The notes under the pieces were generated by a model. That model ran no database searches. It saw only the letters and a list, made by a program, of their open reading frames with translations, and had not been told where the DNA came from. This document shows, one piece after another, positions 17,739 to 26,947 of a DNA stretch of 64,000 bases. The DNA lies in assembly GCF_013009345.1 (NCBI RefSeq), contig NZ_JABELE010000003.1, positions 62,001 to 126,000 on the forward strand, written 5' to 3'. Made by a program: the position numbers and the translations under genes. The DNA is from Acinetobacter geminorum. Its GTDB lineage: Bacteria; Pseudomonadota; Gammaproteobacteria; Pseudomonadales; Moraxellaceae. The number at the start of each line of letters is the position of its first letter. The first letter of the stretch is position 1.

Positions 17739-18860
17739 TTATTTCGTTGTGATTTGATCAGCAGTGACATATTCCACTACTTCTAAATTAAAGCCAGATA
17801 AGGCATTGAAACGTAATGGTGAGCTGAGAAGCTTCATTTTTTCAACACCTAAATCACGCAAAATTTGAGCACCGACACCAATGGTTTGATATTGATGTGA
17901 AAGTGCTGCATTGGATTTCACCGGTTTTGGCTTATTTAAATCATCCAACGCTGGTCCCAAGTCTTGCAAATGATCTTGTCCGATCCAGACTAAAACACCG
18001 CGATCACTCGCTGCAATCGTCTGTAGGGCACGGTCTAAGTTCCACGCAGGTTCACCATCAGCTTTATTGAGCTTAAGCAAATCGCGAATTGGACTAAAAC
18101 CATGCACACGTACTGTTGTAACACCTTCTTTTGGCTCGCCTTTAACTAAAGCCAAATGAATGTCCGGGTTACCAATCTCACGATAACGATAAAGTTCAAA
18201 TGAACCATATTCTGTTTGAATGGTTTTTTGATCCAGACGTTCAACCGTTTGCTCATTGGTCATGCGGTAGTGAATCAAGTCCGCAATTGTACCAATTTTT
18301 AAGCCATGCTTCTCGGCAAAAATTTCTAAATCTGCACGGCGTGCCATTGTGCCATCTTCATTAATGATTTCACAAATAACAGAAGCTGGTTCAAGACCTG
18401 CTAAACGGGCTAAATCACAACCTGCTTCGGTATGGCCTGCACGATGTAAAACACCGCCTGGTTGTGCCATTAACGGGAAAATATGACCCGGCTGTACGAT
18501 ATCAGTTGGTTTTGCATGCGCTGCGACAGCAGCTTGAATTGTATGTGCACGCTCTGCTGCTGAAATACCCGTGGTAATACCTTCAGCGGCTTCAATTGAT
18601 AAGGTAAAGTTTGTACTGTGCTGAGCACCGTTTTGGTCAACCATCAACGGAAGGTTTAACTGTTTACAGCGCTCACGGCTTAGCGTTAGGCAAACTAGAC
18701 CACGTGCATGGGTAATCATGAAGTTAATATCTTCAGGACGAACATGCGTTGCTGCAATGACAAGATCACCTTCATTTTCGCGATCTTCGTCATCCATCAA
18801 GATAACCATTTTGCCTGCACGAATATCGGCGACAAGATCTTCAACACGACTCAGCGGCAT
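17739..18860 (-). CDS. ribB: 3,4-dihydroxy-2-butanone-4-phosphate synthase with degenerate GTP cyclohydrolase II domain
   Basis: N-terminal ~200 residues are a full DHBP synthase, making the four-carbon riboflavin precursor from ribulose-5-phosphate: DDEDRENEGDLV near residue 23 and RAGHTEAGCDLARLAG near 140. Residues about 210-373 align with the GTP cyclohydrolase II fold (YGSFELYRYRE, LVKGEP, VRVH) but the zinc-cysteine block (normally C-x10-C-x-C after VHSE) is missing; it reads RVHGFSPIRDLLKL, and no cysteine occurs anywhere after the synthase domain. So the second domain is probably not a cyclohydrolase, and a separate ribA is expected elsewhere. Database names such as ribBA would overstate its activity. 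No FMN riboswitch is seen upstream. Confidence 0.92.
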   Translation of the reverse strand: MPLSRVEDLVADIRAGKMVILMDDEDRENEGDLVIAATHVRPEDINFMITHARGLVCLTLSRERCKQLNLPLMVDQNGAQHSTNFTLSIEAAEGITTGISAAERAHTIQAAVAAHAKPTDIVQPGHIFPLMAQPGGVLHRAGHTEAGCDLARLAGLEPASVICEIINEDGTMARRADLEIFAEKHGLKIGTIADLIHYRMTNEQTVERLDQKTIQTEYGSFELYRYREIGNPDIHLALVKGEPKEGVTTVRVHGFSPIRDLLKLNKADGEPAWNLDRALQTIAASDRGVLVWIGQDHLQDLGPALDDLNKPKPVKSNAALSHQYQTIGVGAQILRDLGVEKMKLLSSPLRFNALSGFNLEVVEYVTADQITTK

Positions 18861-19052
18861 TCGCTTTCACCTTTTTTTGTCGTAAGACAATTTCTATTTA
18901 ATAAATTTTGCATAGTTTACGCTGTTTAGAGAATTTTGCCTATGATTCTGATTTATCCAAATTTGTGACATCTAAGAATAGATCGAGATTTATTTATACA
19001 AATAAATCATAAGAAAATGGAGTGGTTTTAAATAAAAGCCATGAATTTAAAT

Positions 19053-19080
19053 AAAAAAAACCTAGCCAAAAGGCTAGGTT
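19053..19080 (-). terminator. Intrinsic terminator after the Smp-like gene
   Basis: AACCTAGCC and GGCTAGGTT form a perfect 9-bp stem with an AAAA loop; on the minus strand the stem is followed by a T-run. The ribBA upstream region (18861-19052) shows no other hairpin. Confidence 0.8.
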
Positions 19081-19100
19081 CTGATGCGCGTAGTTACTTT

Positions 19101-20408
19101 TTATGAAGCTGCACTACTTGGACTATCATTTTGTGGGATTGATTTTTTCCCCATTAAAATTTCAGTCCGGATATTTTGAGCAAGTTCAGCACATTCTGCA
19201 TTCATACCATTGATCATAAATGCATGACGTGTCATCACATTGCTTGGGTTTGGCATTGCAACAAGTTGGTAGCTGTCTTGAATTGCTTTGAGCTGTTCAT
19301 TTTCGAGATATAAAGCTGACTCTTTAGCGTGAAGATGCTGTGCTAAACGTTGAGCAGCTTCTTTTGCATCGATTTGCATAGCTTCTACAGCATTACATGT
19401 TGCACTACGAGTTTGCAGCGCAAAACGTTTATCTTCACGGTAACGTTTATATAAAACATCTGAAAGTAATTGGAATACGGTTCCAATCATAAGCAGACAT
19501 TCTACGGCATGCGTATGAGAGGTTGAAATCGCAAGTGTCGCGCCTTCGGCATTAAACTCATCTACTACTTCAATATCTGTGAGCTTCAATTGGTAATGCT
19601 TAACGCATAACTCAATACTCTTGTTTAAAAAGAGCTGGCAGAGTTTGAAATAAGGAATAGATACCGATTGGTTAACACTGCTTAATAACTGTTTAGGGTC
19701 ATAAAACTGAATATTGAGTGCCAACGTATGTTGATCAGCTGAATCTGAAGCTTTCTCGGTTTGTTGGCGAACTGCTGGTTTCGCTTTCGCTTGTTGCTGA
19801 GCTTGTGCAACCAAAGTTACCGTATTTTGTTTTTCTAGAGCCAATGCTTGAGTTAACTGCTGAATTTCATGCTTCAAGCGGTTTTCTTCATTAATGCGTG
19901 CCAAATATTCGGTACGGGTTGGACGAGCAATCGCGCGATAGGCAAGCCACAATAAAACATGCAAAAACAGAGAAGCTAAAATTGCAAGCCATTGAGTACG
20001 AAGAATTTCTCCAATACTTGGCTGAATCAACGTAACTTCGATAGATCCGACTTTCTTTTCATTTTGAAGGGCATCACGAGCAAAAATTTCGCCTTGGCGG
20101 GTTTTTGAAATTCCGCTTGTTGCTAGAACCTGTTTGTTTGCATCAAGAATGCGAATAGACGCAACACTTGGATTGGTCGCATAGCGATTGGCAATCAGAG
20201 CTAAAGACACCGTATTAGCAGGTTCAAGCTCAGATAAGCTGTCTGCAACGAGCTGACTGGTCATGAGCTGACCTTGACTCGCACGGTTTTCATTAAGCTG
20301 GTGTGTCGTTGCAATGACCAATAAAAAGGTATGCAATGCAAAACTAACGATCAGTAGGCTAGCAAATAGCCCTTGTCTAGGCGCAATCAAGTTAAACTTC
20401 CAAGGCAA
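19101..20408 (-). CDS. Smp/YtjB-like membrane protein
   Basis: 435 residues. A hydrophobic segment at about 15-35 and a second at about 140-160 bracket an extracytoplasmic domain of about 105 residues, resembling a sensor-kinase input module. After it comes a helical, coiled-coil-prone stretch (EENRLKHEIQQLTQALALEKQ) and a cytoplasmic C-terminal part without histidine kinase motifs. This layout, with its position divergent from serB, matches the Smp/AhpA (SMP_2) family found beside serB in enterobacteria and pseudomonads. Function not established. Confidence 0.65.
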   Translation of the reverse strand: MPWKFNLIAPRQGLFASLLIVSFALHTFLLVIATTHQLNENRASQGQLMTSQLVADSLSELEPANTVSLALIANRYATNPSVASIRILDANKQVLATSGISKTRQGEIFARDALQNEKKVGSIEVTLIQPSIGEILRTQWLAILASLFLHVLLWLAYRAIARPTRTEYLARINEENRLKHEIQQLTQALALEKQNTVTLVAQAQQQAKAKPAVRQQTEKASDSADQHTLALNIQFYDPKQLLSSVNQSVSIPYFKLCQLFLNKSIELCVKHYQLKLTDIEVVDEFNAEGATLAISTSHTHAVECLLMIGTVFQLLSDVLYKRYREDKRFALQTRSATCNAVEAMQIDAKEAAQRLAQHLHAKESALYLENEQLKAIQDSYQLVAMPNPSNVMTRHAFMINGMNAECAELAQNIRTEILMGKKSIPQNDSPSSAAS

Positions 20409-20467
20409 TTATATTGAAATTCGATTATGATTCTTACAATAGTTGTCACTCAGACTAGAGTCAATTC

Positions 20468-21691
20468 ATGCGAGAAATCATTCTTATATCCTTTTTAGGA
20501 CCGGACCAACCAAACCAGTTTACCCGATTAATGCAAGTACTATCCGTACATTCATTGCAAATACTGGATGTAGGTCAGGCTGTTATTCATAATCAACTTA
20601 CATTAGGCATTGTGGTCGCTTCTGATAATGAAACTGCGACCGCTTTGGCAATGAAAGAGATTTTGATTTTAGCACATGATATTGGCTTAACAGTGCGCTT
20701 TAAACCAATCACGGGCGCAGAATACGATCAATGGGTAAGTGAAGGTGGTCGGACTCGTTATATCGTCACGGCTTTAGCCCCAGAACTCACTGCGGCACAC
20801 TTACAAGCAGTTACAAAAATTGTGTCTAGCCAAGGCTTTAACATCGAAACAGTAACGCGTTTATCAGGTCGTGTAGACTTCGAAAGAGATAATAAATTTC
20901 CACGTCGTGCCTGCGTACAGTTTGGTCTAAGTAGCGGCCCAACTTTAGATGCACAAGCCATGCGTGCTGCATGTTTACTTCTTTCAAGCGAATTAAATAT
21001 CGATGTTGCTGTTCAAGAAGACAATGCTTATCGCCGTAACCGCCGTTTGGTGTGTTTCGATATGGACTCAACATTAATTGAACAAGAAGTGATTGATGAG
21101 TTGGCGATTGAAGCAGGGGTAGGTGCACAAGTAGCTGAAATTACTGAAAGAGCGATGCAAGGTGAGCTTGATTTTCAGCAAAGTTTCCGTGCGCGCGTTG
21201 CATTATTGAAAGGACTTGATGCTGCTGTTTTACCTAAAATTGCAGAGCGTTTAACCATTACCGAAGGTGCAGAACGTCTTATCTCGACCTTAAAGGCACT
21301 TGGTTATAAAACGGCAATTTTATCTGGTGGATTCCAGTATTTTGCTGAATATTTACAAGGCAAACTCGGTATTGATGAAGTCCACGCTAATATCTTGGAT
21401 GTGCAAGACGGCTTCGTAACAGGTGAAGTGAAAGGCGCAATTGTAGATGGCGCCCGTAAAGCTGAGCTATTACGCGAGCTTGCGAATAAGATGGGGATTT
21501 CTCTAGAGCAAGCGATGGCAGTAGGCGATGGTGCAAACGATTTACCAATGCTTGCGATTGCAGGCTTAGGCGTTGCCTATCGTGCAAAACCATTAGTACG
21601 CCAAAATGCAAATCAAGCGATTTCAAGTGTTGGTTTAGATGGTGTGCTGTATTTACTCGGTATGCATGATAAAGATTTAAATCGTGCTTAA
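20468..21691 (+). CDS. serB: Phosphoserine phosphatase with N-terminal ACT domains
   Basis: Final step of serine biosynthesis: hydrolyses O-phospho-L-serine. 407 residues, longer than the E. coli enzyme because of about 180 residues of tandem ACT-type regulatory domains at the N-terminus (ILISFLGPDQPNQFTRLM). The HAD catalytic core starts at D198 in FDMDSTLIEQE, with SGGFQYF as motif II and VGDGANDLPML as motif IV. Divergent from the Smp-like gene, 59 bp between them. The ACT-fused form is typical of Pseudomonas and Acinetobacter relatives. Confidence 0.97.
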   Translation: MREIILISFLGPDQPNQFTRLMQVLSVHSLQILDVGQAVIHNQLTLGIVVASDNETATALAMKEILILAHDIGLTVRFKPITGAEYDQWVSEGGRTRYIVTALAPELTAAHLQAVTKIVSSQGFNIETVTRLSGRVDFERDNKFPRRACVQFGLSSGPTLDAQAMRAACLLLSSELNIDVAVQEDNAYRRNRRLVCFDMDSTLIEQEVIDELAIEAGVGAQVAEITERAMQGELDFQQSFRARVALLKGLDAAVLPKIAERLTITEGAERLISTLKALGYKTAILSGGFQYFAEYLQGKLGIDEVHANILDVQDGFVTGEVKGAIVDGARKAELLRELANKMGISLEQAMAVGDGANDLPMLAIAGLGVAYRAKPLVRQNANQAISSVGLDGVLYLLGMHDKDLNRA

Positions 21692-21709
21692 CCTACATGG
21701 ATAAGCTTT

Positions 21710-21738
21710 AAGCGCTACTTCAGAGTAGCGCTTTTTTT
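21710..21738 (+). terminator. Intrinsic terminator after serB
   Basis: AAGCGCTACT and AGTAGCGCTT form a perfect 10-bp stem with a TCAG loop and a T7 tail, 18 bp after the serB stop. Confidence 0.9.
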
Positions 21739-22100
21739 ATGCAGAATAGTCATAAAAACAAGCAAGTTATGACAAAATTTTGCACAGAAAAAAGGCAATA
21801 AAAAAATCTGAAAAAAACTTATTTGGGGCCTTAAAAACAGCATATTTTTTTGTAATGACACGCCAGAATTGATGCTATATAGGGAATCGAACTTTTTGAA
21901 TTTTACAAAAATGTAATGACAAAAGAATGTTGCGACAAAGTATGTCGCATTGAGAAAAAACGGGTCTTTTTTTCTAAAAAAAAACATCCATAATGCATCG
22001 TAAGCTTCAACACAAATCATGAATTAAAGTTGTTTTTGGAATGAGGTCGGGTATTTAAGACCGAATGTTTTTAGACGTTTTCATTAAGACGGAGGTTTCT
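21739..22100. other. AT-rich intergenic region
   Basis: About 360 bp with no convincing gene on either strand. A minus-strand 101-residue frame here is rich in F, K and L from homopolymer A/T runs and is not believable. It likely holds the promoter of the following small membrane protein. Confidence 0.5.
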
Positions 22101-22436
22101 ATGGTAACAGCGAATTTTGCCGCTATCGCCGGATTCAGCTTAATTGCTGTCGCGCTTGTTGCTGTTTTCTTTTCTCCTTACCGTCGTTGGCTTGGTTTTA
22201 TGCTTGCAGGGATGTTCTTTTGGGGGCTATTGGAAGTGGTCCGTTTTGGAGTTCAAGTCACTTTTGAAATGCCAGTCACATATAGTTATTTAACTGCACT
22301 AAGTCTAGCGATGGTAATGGTTACATTTATTCTGTTACGTGAGGATAAACAAGCACAAAAGGCATTGGCAAATCGCCAATATATAGAACACACGCCAGTA
22401 TATGAAGATGATCAGCAGCAATGTTCTAGCCGATAA
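22101..22436 (+). CDS. Small inner-membrane protein, function unknown
   Basis: 111 residues with three hydrophobic segments at about 8-28, 35-55 and 67-85 and a hydrophilic C-terminal tail (about 25 residues, acidic and glutamine-rich). I place the start at ATG 22101, preceded by GACGGAGGTTTCT; a longer frame from 22065 lacks such a site. No domain recognised. Flanked by terminators on both sides, so it is its own transcription unit. Confidence 0.7.
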   Translation: MVTANFAAIAGFSLIAVALVAVFFSPYRRWLGFMLAGMFFWGLLEVVRFGVQVTFEMPVTYSYLTALSLAMVMVTFILLREDKQAQKALANRQYIEHTPVYEDDQQQCSSR

Positions 22437-22456
22437 TTAAATTGTTATCTAACGGT

Positions 22457-22483
22457 AAAAAGGTATGCACAGCATGCCTTTTT
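22457..22483 (+). terminator. Intrinsic terminator
   Basis: AAGGTATGC and GCATGCCTT form a 9-bp stem (one G-U) with a 3-nt loop and a T5 tail, 20 bp after the small membrane protein gene. Confidence 0.8.
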
Positions 22484-22688
22484 CATTTACGAAACGTGAT
22501 TTTTATTATACAAAGCATTTATTAAAAAATAGCCAGTTATGCTACGATAGATGCGTCTGTTGACGTTTCATCTAGATTGCGTTGCCAGCTAAAAAATTAT
22601 CAATTGATGCATAAAACACAGGCAATGGTATGTCGTTGCTAAGTTTTGCTCTAAAGTTTTCATAAAAATACAATAGGCGTGAATGTTC

Positions 22689-23168
22689 ATGAAACTTTCT
22701 TCCATACCTGTAGTCAAGTTACCTCTCGTTGATGTCAGTACAGACCCGTTAGATTTATTGGTAGCAGGTTTAGTGCTGCGTATGAAGCAGTTGGCGCGTA
22801 CTAGCCCTAAGTTTATTGAACTGATTCATGACCGCGCGTTCCGTATTCAGATTGGTACAGACCTAGGCGTTGCACGTCAGATCATTATTAATAATGGTCA
22901 AATTGACACGGTTGCAGGTGCACCTGAGAAAGCTGATTTTATTTTGCAATTCGCAGACAGTGAGCAAGGTGTAAAAACTTTGATTAAAGGTGACCCAACA
23001 GCATTTATGACGGGTATGCAAGACGGCAGCATTAAAATGGAAGGTGATTTCAGCCTATTGGTATGGTTTAACCAAGTCGCTAAGCTCATTCCACCTAAGT
23101 TACCAAAACCAGTAAAAGAAAAAGTACGTCAGGCGCGTGCTTTCATTAAAGAGAAAACTGGACGTTAA
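22689..23168 (+). CDS. SCP2 sterol-carrier-domain protein
   Basis: 159 residues from ATG 22689 (a second ATG at 22683 is equally possible and adds two residues). Residues 40-130 fit the SCP2 fold: an apparent lipid-binding pocket domain with the FRIQIGTD, ADFILQFADSEQGVKTLIKGDPT and GSIKMEGDFSLLVWF segments. Bacterial SCP2 proteins such as UbiJ and UbiT assist ubiquinone synthesis, and a UbiT-like role is possible but not shown. Its own unit, upstream of a bidirectional terminator shared with dtd. Confidence 0.75.
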   Translation: MKLSSIPVVKLPLVDVSTDPLDLLVAGLVLRMKQLARTSPKFIELIHDRAFRIQIGTDLGVARQIIINNGQIDTVAGAPEKADFILQFADSEQGVKTLIKGDPTAFMTGMQDGSIKMEGDFSLLVWFNQVAKLIPPKLPKPVKEKVRQARAFIKEKTGR

Positions 23169-23180
23169 TTGCCAGACATA

Positions 23181-23207
23181 AAAAAACTCCCATTTGGGAG
23201 TTTTTTT
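23181..23207. terminator. Bidirectional terminator between SCP2 gene and dtd
   Basis: CTCCC and GGGAG with flanking A6 and T7 runs form a stem usable on both strands; it lies between two convergent genes. Confidence 0.85.
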
Positions 23208-23211
23208 ATGT

Positions 23212-23655
23212 CTATGCTTCAACTTCCAAATTGAAAGTTACTGGGCCATCATTAATGAGGTGTACTTTCATATCCGCAGCAAAAATTCCGGTTTGAACGT
23301 TTTCAAATTGAGAATGTGTATATTCAACCAATTGTTCGTATAATGCTTTTGCATCGCTAGGTGGCATTGCCGGGCCAAAGTCTGGACGCAAACCTTTTTG
23401 TGTTTGTGCCATTAAGGTAAATTGCGACACAAGCAGGATTCCACCATTTGCTTGAGACACGTTCCAGCCCATTTTGCCTTGCTCATCATCAAAGATTCGA
23501 TATTTCAAAATTTTATCAATAAGCTTTTGGCCAACAGCCAAATTATCATCTCTGCCAATGCCTAAAAACACCAGTAGGCCGTGTTGGATTTCGCCTGTAG
23601 TTTCACCGTCTACCACCACTTTGGCTTCAAGAACTCGTTGTATTAAAGCGCGCAT
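23212..23655 (-). CDS. dtd: D-aminoacyl-tRNA deacylase
   Basis: Hydrolyses the ester of D-aminoacyl-tRNA, and glycyl-tRNA(Ala), to prevent toxic mischarging; cytoplasmic homodimer. 147 residues matches the family. Signature segments are MRALIQRVLEAKV at the start, GILLVSQFTLMAQTQKG with the SQFTL motif, and LINDGPVTF near the C-terminus, the Gly-cisPro loop equivalent region. Convergent with the SCP2 gene. Confidence 0.96.
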   Translation of the reverse strand: MRALIQRVLEAKVVVDGETTGEIQHGLLVFLGIGRDDNLAVGQKLIDKILKYRIFDDEQGKMGWNVSQANGGILLVSQFTLMAQTQKGLRPDFGPAMPPSDAKALYEQLVEYTHSQFENVQTGIFAADMKVHLINDGPVTFNLEVEA

Positions 23656-23823
23656 AGTTAAAGCAAATTTCTATAATTAATTGAATTAACGTAGTTTAGC
23701 AGAATTTAAATTAAATGATTTTTAAAAGGAAATTTCATGGAACTGCAACAATGGTATAAAACCTCGCAATTCATCCATAAAAATATGCTTTAATGCTAAG
23801 AAGCAAGCGAATAATCATTGACT

Positions 23824-25038
23824 ATGTCTCCAATTATCCATTCTTTACTAGATACAGACTTGTACAAATTTACGATGTTACAAGTGGTTTTGCATAAATT
23901 CCCGCAAACCCATAGTGTCTATCATTTCCGCTGTAGAAATTTAGAAGATACTGTCTATCCACTAGTAGATATTTTGGATGATTTAAACGAGCAACTCGAC
24001 TATTTGTGTAGCCTTAAATATAAAGAAGATGAGCTTCAATATTTACGTAAATTACGCTTTATCAAAAGTGACTTTGTTGATTATTTAGAACTATTTCAAC
24101 TGAAACGACGTTTTATTCAGGCTAGCATTGATGCAGAAGGTCGTTTGGATATTCGTATTGAAGGTCCAATGGTCCAGGCCATGATGTTCGAGATTTTTGT
24201 TCTGGCAATTGTAAACGAGTTATATTTTAGCCGTATCAAAACAGACCAAGTTTGGGCTGAAGGCGAACGCCGTTTACAAGCAAAACTTGATTTGATTCAG
24301 CAATATGAAAAATCTCAACAGCCGAATGATCCACCGTTTTTAGTTTCTGATTTTGGTACACGCCGTCGTTATAGCTTTGCATGGCAAAAGCATGTCGTAG
24401 CGGCATTTCATAAAACTGTACCAAATGTGTTCCGTGGTACAAGTAATGTGTTGCTGGCTAAAGAGCTTAACATTACACCAATCGGGACCATGGCACATGA
24501 GTTCCTACAAGCTTTTCAGGCACTTGATGTACGTTTGCGTGATTTCCAAAAAGCTGCTCTGGAAACGTGGGTACAAGAGTACCGTGGAGATTTAGGAATT
24601 GCCCTAACCGATGTGGTAGGGATGGATGCTTTCTTACGCGACTTTGACCTGTATTTTGCCAAACTCTTTGATGGTTTACGTCATGACAGTGGCGACCCGT
24701 ATGAGTGGGGCGATAAGGCGTATGCACATTACCGTAAATTAAAAATTGATACCAAAACCAAAATGCTGACCTTTAGCGATGGCCTTAATTTGCCAAAGGC
24801 ATGGGAATTGCATCAGTACTTTAAAGATCGTTTTCAGGTGAGTTTTGGCATTGGAACTAATTTGACCAATGACATGGGGCAAAAGCCGCTGAATATTGTG
24901 TTGAAACTGGTTGAATGTAATGGTCAGTCAGTTGCGAAAATCTCAGATAGTCCGGGTAAAACCATGACTGACAACGATACTTTCTTGGCCTATTTACGTC
25001 AGGTTTTTGAAATCGAAGAACTTGAAGAAGCGGTTTAA
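23824..25038 (+). CDS. pncB: Nicotinate phosphoribosyltransferase
   Basis: NAD salvage: joins nicotinate and PRPP to nicotinate mononucleotide, with ATP hydrolysis. 404 residues from ATG 23824; the open frame also offers TTG two codons earlier. Family segments: LLDTDLYKFTMLQVV at the start, SDFGTRRRYSFAWQKHVV with the phosphorylated-histidine region, GTSNVLLAKEL, and RHDSGDPYEWGDKA. Its own unit; AT-rich DNA of about 140 bp precedes the next gene. Confidence 0.96.
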   Translation: MSPIIHSLLDTDLYKFTMLQVVLHKFPQTHSVYHFRCRNLEDTVYPLVDILDDLNEQLDYLCSLKYKEDELQYLRKLRFIKSDFVDYLELFQLKRRFIQASIDAEGRLDIRIEGPMVQAMMFEIFVLAIVNELYFSRIKTDQVWAEGERRLQAKLDLIQQYEKSQQPNDPPFLVSDFGTRRRYSFAWQKHVVAAFHKTVPNVFRGTSNVLLAKELNITPIGTMAHEFLQAFQALDVRLRDFQKAALETWVQEYRGDLGIALTDVVGMDAFLRDFDLYFAKLFDGLRHDSGDPYEWGDKAYAHYRKLKIDTKTKMLTFSDGLNLPKAWELHQYFKDRFQVSFGIGTNLTNDMGQKPLNIVLKLVECNGQSVAKISDSPGKTMTDNDTFLAYLRQVFEIEELEEAV

Positions 25039-25180
25039 GTAAAAAGTAGTCTCGCTATTTTTTATTTTTAAAAGTGAGAATGCTGATATCTGATTTGCTG
25101 CTAAAGTGTAGCAGAAAATCAGAGTTTGTTAGATATATGCTTATGCTAAGATTGAAAATAAGCTGGTATAAAAAGAAACC

Positions 25181-26035
25181 ATGACGATGACACTCCCTGA
25201 TTTTAAACTCGATTTATTAATAGAAGCAGAAGAATTAGTGCCTTATTTAGGCAATGAATATATTCGCATTATAGATTTGAGCCGTGCATCGGTTTATGAA
25301 CAACTCCATATTCCACATGCCATTCATTTACAGCCTAAATGGTTAGTGGCTCAGCATGAAGAAGCAACTGGTGTTTTGCCGGATGAAGCGGGTTTACAAG
25401 CACTTATTGAAAAATTGAATATTTCACCTAATCATCATGTCGTAGTGTATGACGATGAAGGCGGGGCATGGGCTGGGCGTTTAATCTGGAATTTGCATTG
25501 CTTAGGATTTACCCGTACCAGTTTAATTAACGGTGGTATCCATGCATGGTTAGGGGCAGGCTTACCCACTACAGCAGAAGTCGAAAAAATTTCTCCTGTT
25601 ACAGACTTAATTCAAATTGATTTATCACATGCTGCTCAGTTCAGAGTGAACTATGAAGAGCTACGCAAACAAGTTGAACAAGAAAGTGTGCAACTATGGG
25701 ATTGCCGGACGAGTGATGAATATAGTGGTGTCCGTTTAGCAGCGCGACGCGGCGGTCACATTCCAAATGCCCTCCATTTTGAATGGAGTACTGCACTTAA
25801 TCGTCAAAATCATCTAAAATTGCATCCGCTTGAACGCACGCGGCAGCGCCTTGAACAACTTGGGTTCGATTTACAACAACCTGTAGTTGTGTACTGCCAG
25901 TCACATCACCGTTCCGGTTTGGCCTATATTCTGGCTAGACTCTTGGGCTGGGAAGCAAAAGCCTATGATGGTGCGTGGAGTGAATGGGGCAATCGCCTCG
26001 ATAGTCCTATTATTACTGGAGAATCACCCTCGTGA
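25181..26035 (+). CDS. Rhodanese-family sulfurtransferase with two rhodanese domains
   Basis: 284 residues with two tandem rhodanese domains: an inactive N-terminal one (residues about 15-140) and a C-terminal one (about 160-275) with the active-site cysteine in VVYCQSHHRSGLA. Thiosulfate or 3-mercaptopyruvate sulfurtransferase activity is expected, but the loop after the cysteine (QSHHRS) is not the CGSGVTA of mercaptopyruvate enzymes nor the CRKGVT of thiosulfate enzymes, so the donor cannot be named. Its stop codon overlaps the psd start (GTGA), suggesting translational coupling. Confidence 0.85.
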   Translation: MTMTLPDFKLDLLIEAEELVPYLGNEYIRIIDLSRASVYEQLHIPHAIHLQPKWLVAQHEEATGVLPDEAGLQALIEKLNISPNHHVVVYDDEGGAWAGRLIWNLHCLGFTRTSLINGGIHAWLGAGLPTTAEVEKISPVTDLIQIDLSHAAQFRVNYEELRKQVEQESVQLWDCRTSDEYSGVRLAARRGGHIPNALHFEWSTALNRQNHLKLHPLERTRQRLEQLGFDLQQPVVVYCQSHHRSGLAYILARLLGWEAKAYDGAWSEWGNRLDSPIITGESPS

Positions 26036-26883
26036 GTTTCACATCTCGATTAAAAAAAGAATTATTTATTAAGGCACAAAACCTTGTACCACAGCACCAA
26101 TTGAGCCGTGTGGTAGGTAAAGTTGCTGCGAGTGAAAATCCAGTTGTGAAAAACGCTGTTATTCATGCGTTTAAAGCTAAGTATGGGATTGATTTATCGA
26201 TTGCTGAACAAGGCAATGCACTGAAATATAAATCTTTTAATGACTTTTTTACCCGTGCATTAAAAGAAGGTGTACGTCTAATTGATGAAAATGCAGATAG
26301 TATTGTGTCACCAGCGGACGGTGCAATTTCCCAAATTGGTAAAATTACTGCGGGTGAAGTCTTTCAAGCCAAAGGTCAAAGTTTCTCTGTAGAGAAATTA
26401 ATTGGTGATCCGCAACTTGCTCAGCCATTCCAAGATGGTGAGTTCGCGACAGTTTATTTATCACCACGCGATTACCACCGTGTTCATATGCCGTTTGCAG
26501 GTACTTTAACAGAAACGTTATATGTGCCAGGCGAGCTATTTTCGGTAAATCAGGTCACTGCTGAAAATGTACCGGGATTATTTGCTCGTAATGAACGTAT
26601 GGTGTGTTTGTTTGATACTGAACTTGGCCGTATGGCTGTTGTTCTAGTGGGGGCGATGATTGTTGCTGGTATTGAAACTGTGGCAACAGGCAAGGTAAAA
26701 CCTTCAGGTCGTATCGAATTACAGCATCATCAGTTAAAGCTAGAGAAAGGTGCTGAGCTTGGACGTTTTTATTTAGGTTCTACAGCCATTATTTTATTTG
26801 AAAAAGATAAGATCGAATGGGAACAACGTTTTAAAGCTGAGTCTGTGGTTGTAATGGGTGAGCGCATGGGACATACAGTTTAG
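26032..26883 (+). CDS. psd: Phosphatidylserine decarboxylase
   Basis: Makes phosphatidylethanolamine from phosphatidylserine; pyruvoyl-dependent inner-membrane enzyme. 283 residues. The self-cleavage motif is Leu248-Gly-Ser250-Thr in RFYLGSTAIIL; Ser250 becomes the pyruvoyl group of the small subunit. Earlier conserved parts are VSPADGAISQIG and YLSPRDYHRVHMPF. GTG start overlapping the TGA of the rhodanese gene by 4 bp. A terminator follows. Confidence 0.97.
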   Translation: MSFTSRLKKELFIKAQNLVPQHQLSRVVGKVAASENPVVKNAVIHAFKAKYGIDLSIAEQGNALKYKSFNDFFTRALKEGVRLIDENADSIVSPADGAISQIGKITAGEVFQAKGQSFSVEKLIGDPQLAQPFQDGEFATVYLSPRDYHRVHMPFAGTLTETLYVPGELFSVNQVTAENVPGLFARNERMVCLFDTELGRMAVVLVGAMIVAGIETVATGKVKPSGRIELQHHQLKLEKGAELGRFYLGSTAIILFEKDKIEWEQRFKAESVVVMGERMGHTV

Positions 26884-26911
26884 TAAACGATATAATCACC
26901 ATAAAATAAGT

Positions 26912-26947
26912 AAACCCTGACTTTAATTATTCAGGGTTTATTTTTTT
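26912..26947 (+). terminator. Intrinsic terminator after psd
   Basis: AAACCCTGA and TCAGGGTTT form a 9-bp stem with a 10-nt loop followed by a T-run. Confidence 0.85.

Noticed and set aside
18861..19052. Possible FMN riboswitch upstream of ribBA
   Set aside because: No conserved RFN-element blocks such as AGGGGCAGGGTGAAATTC are visible.
21715..22020. Minus-strand 101-residue frame
   Set aside because: Made of F/K/L-rich homopolymer runs, overlaps the serB terminator, no ribosome-binding site or family.
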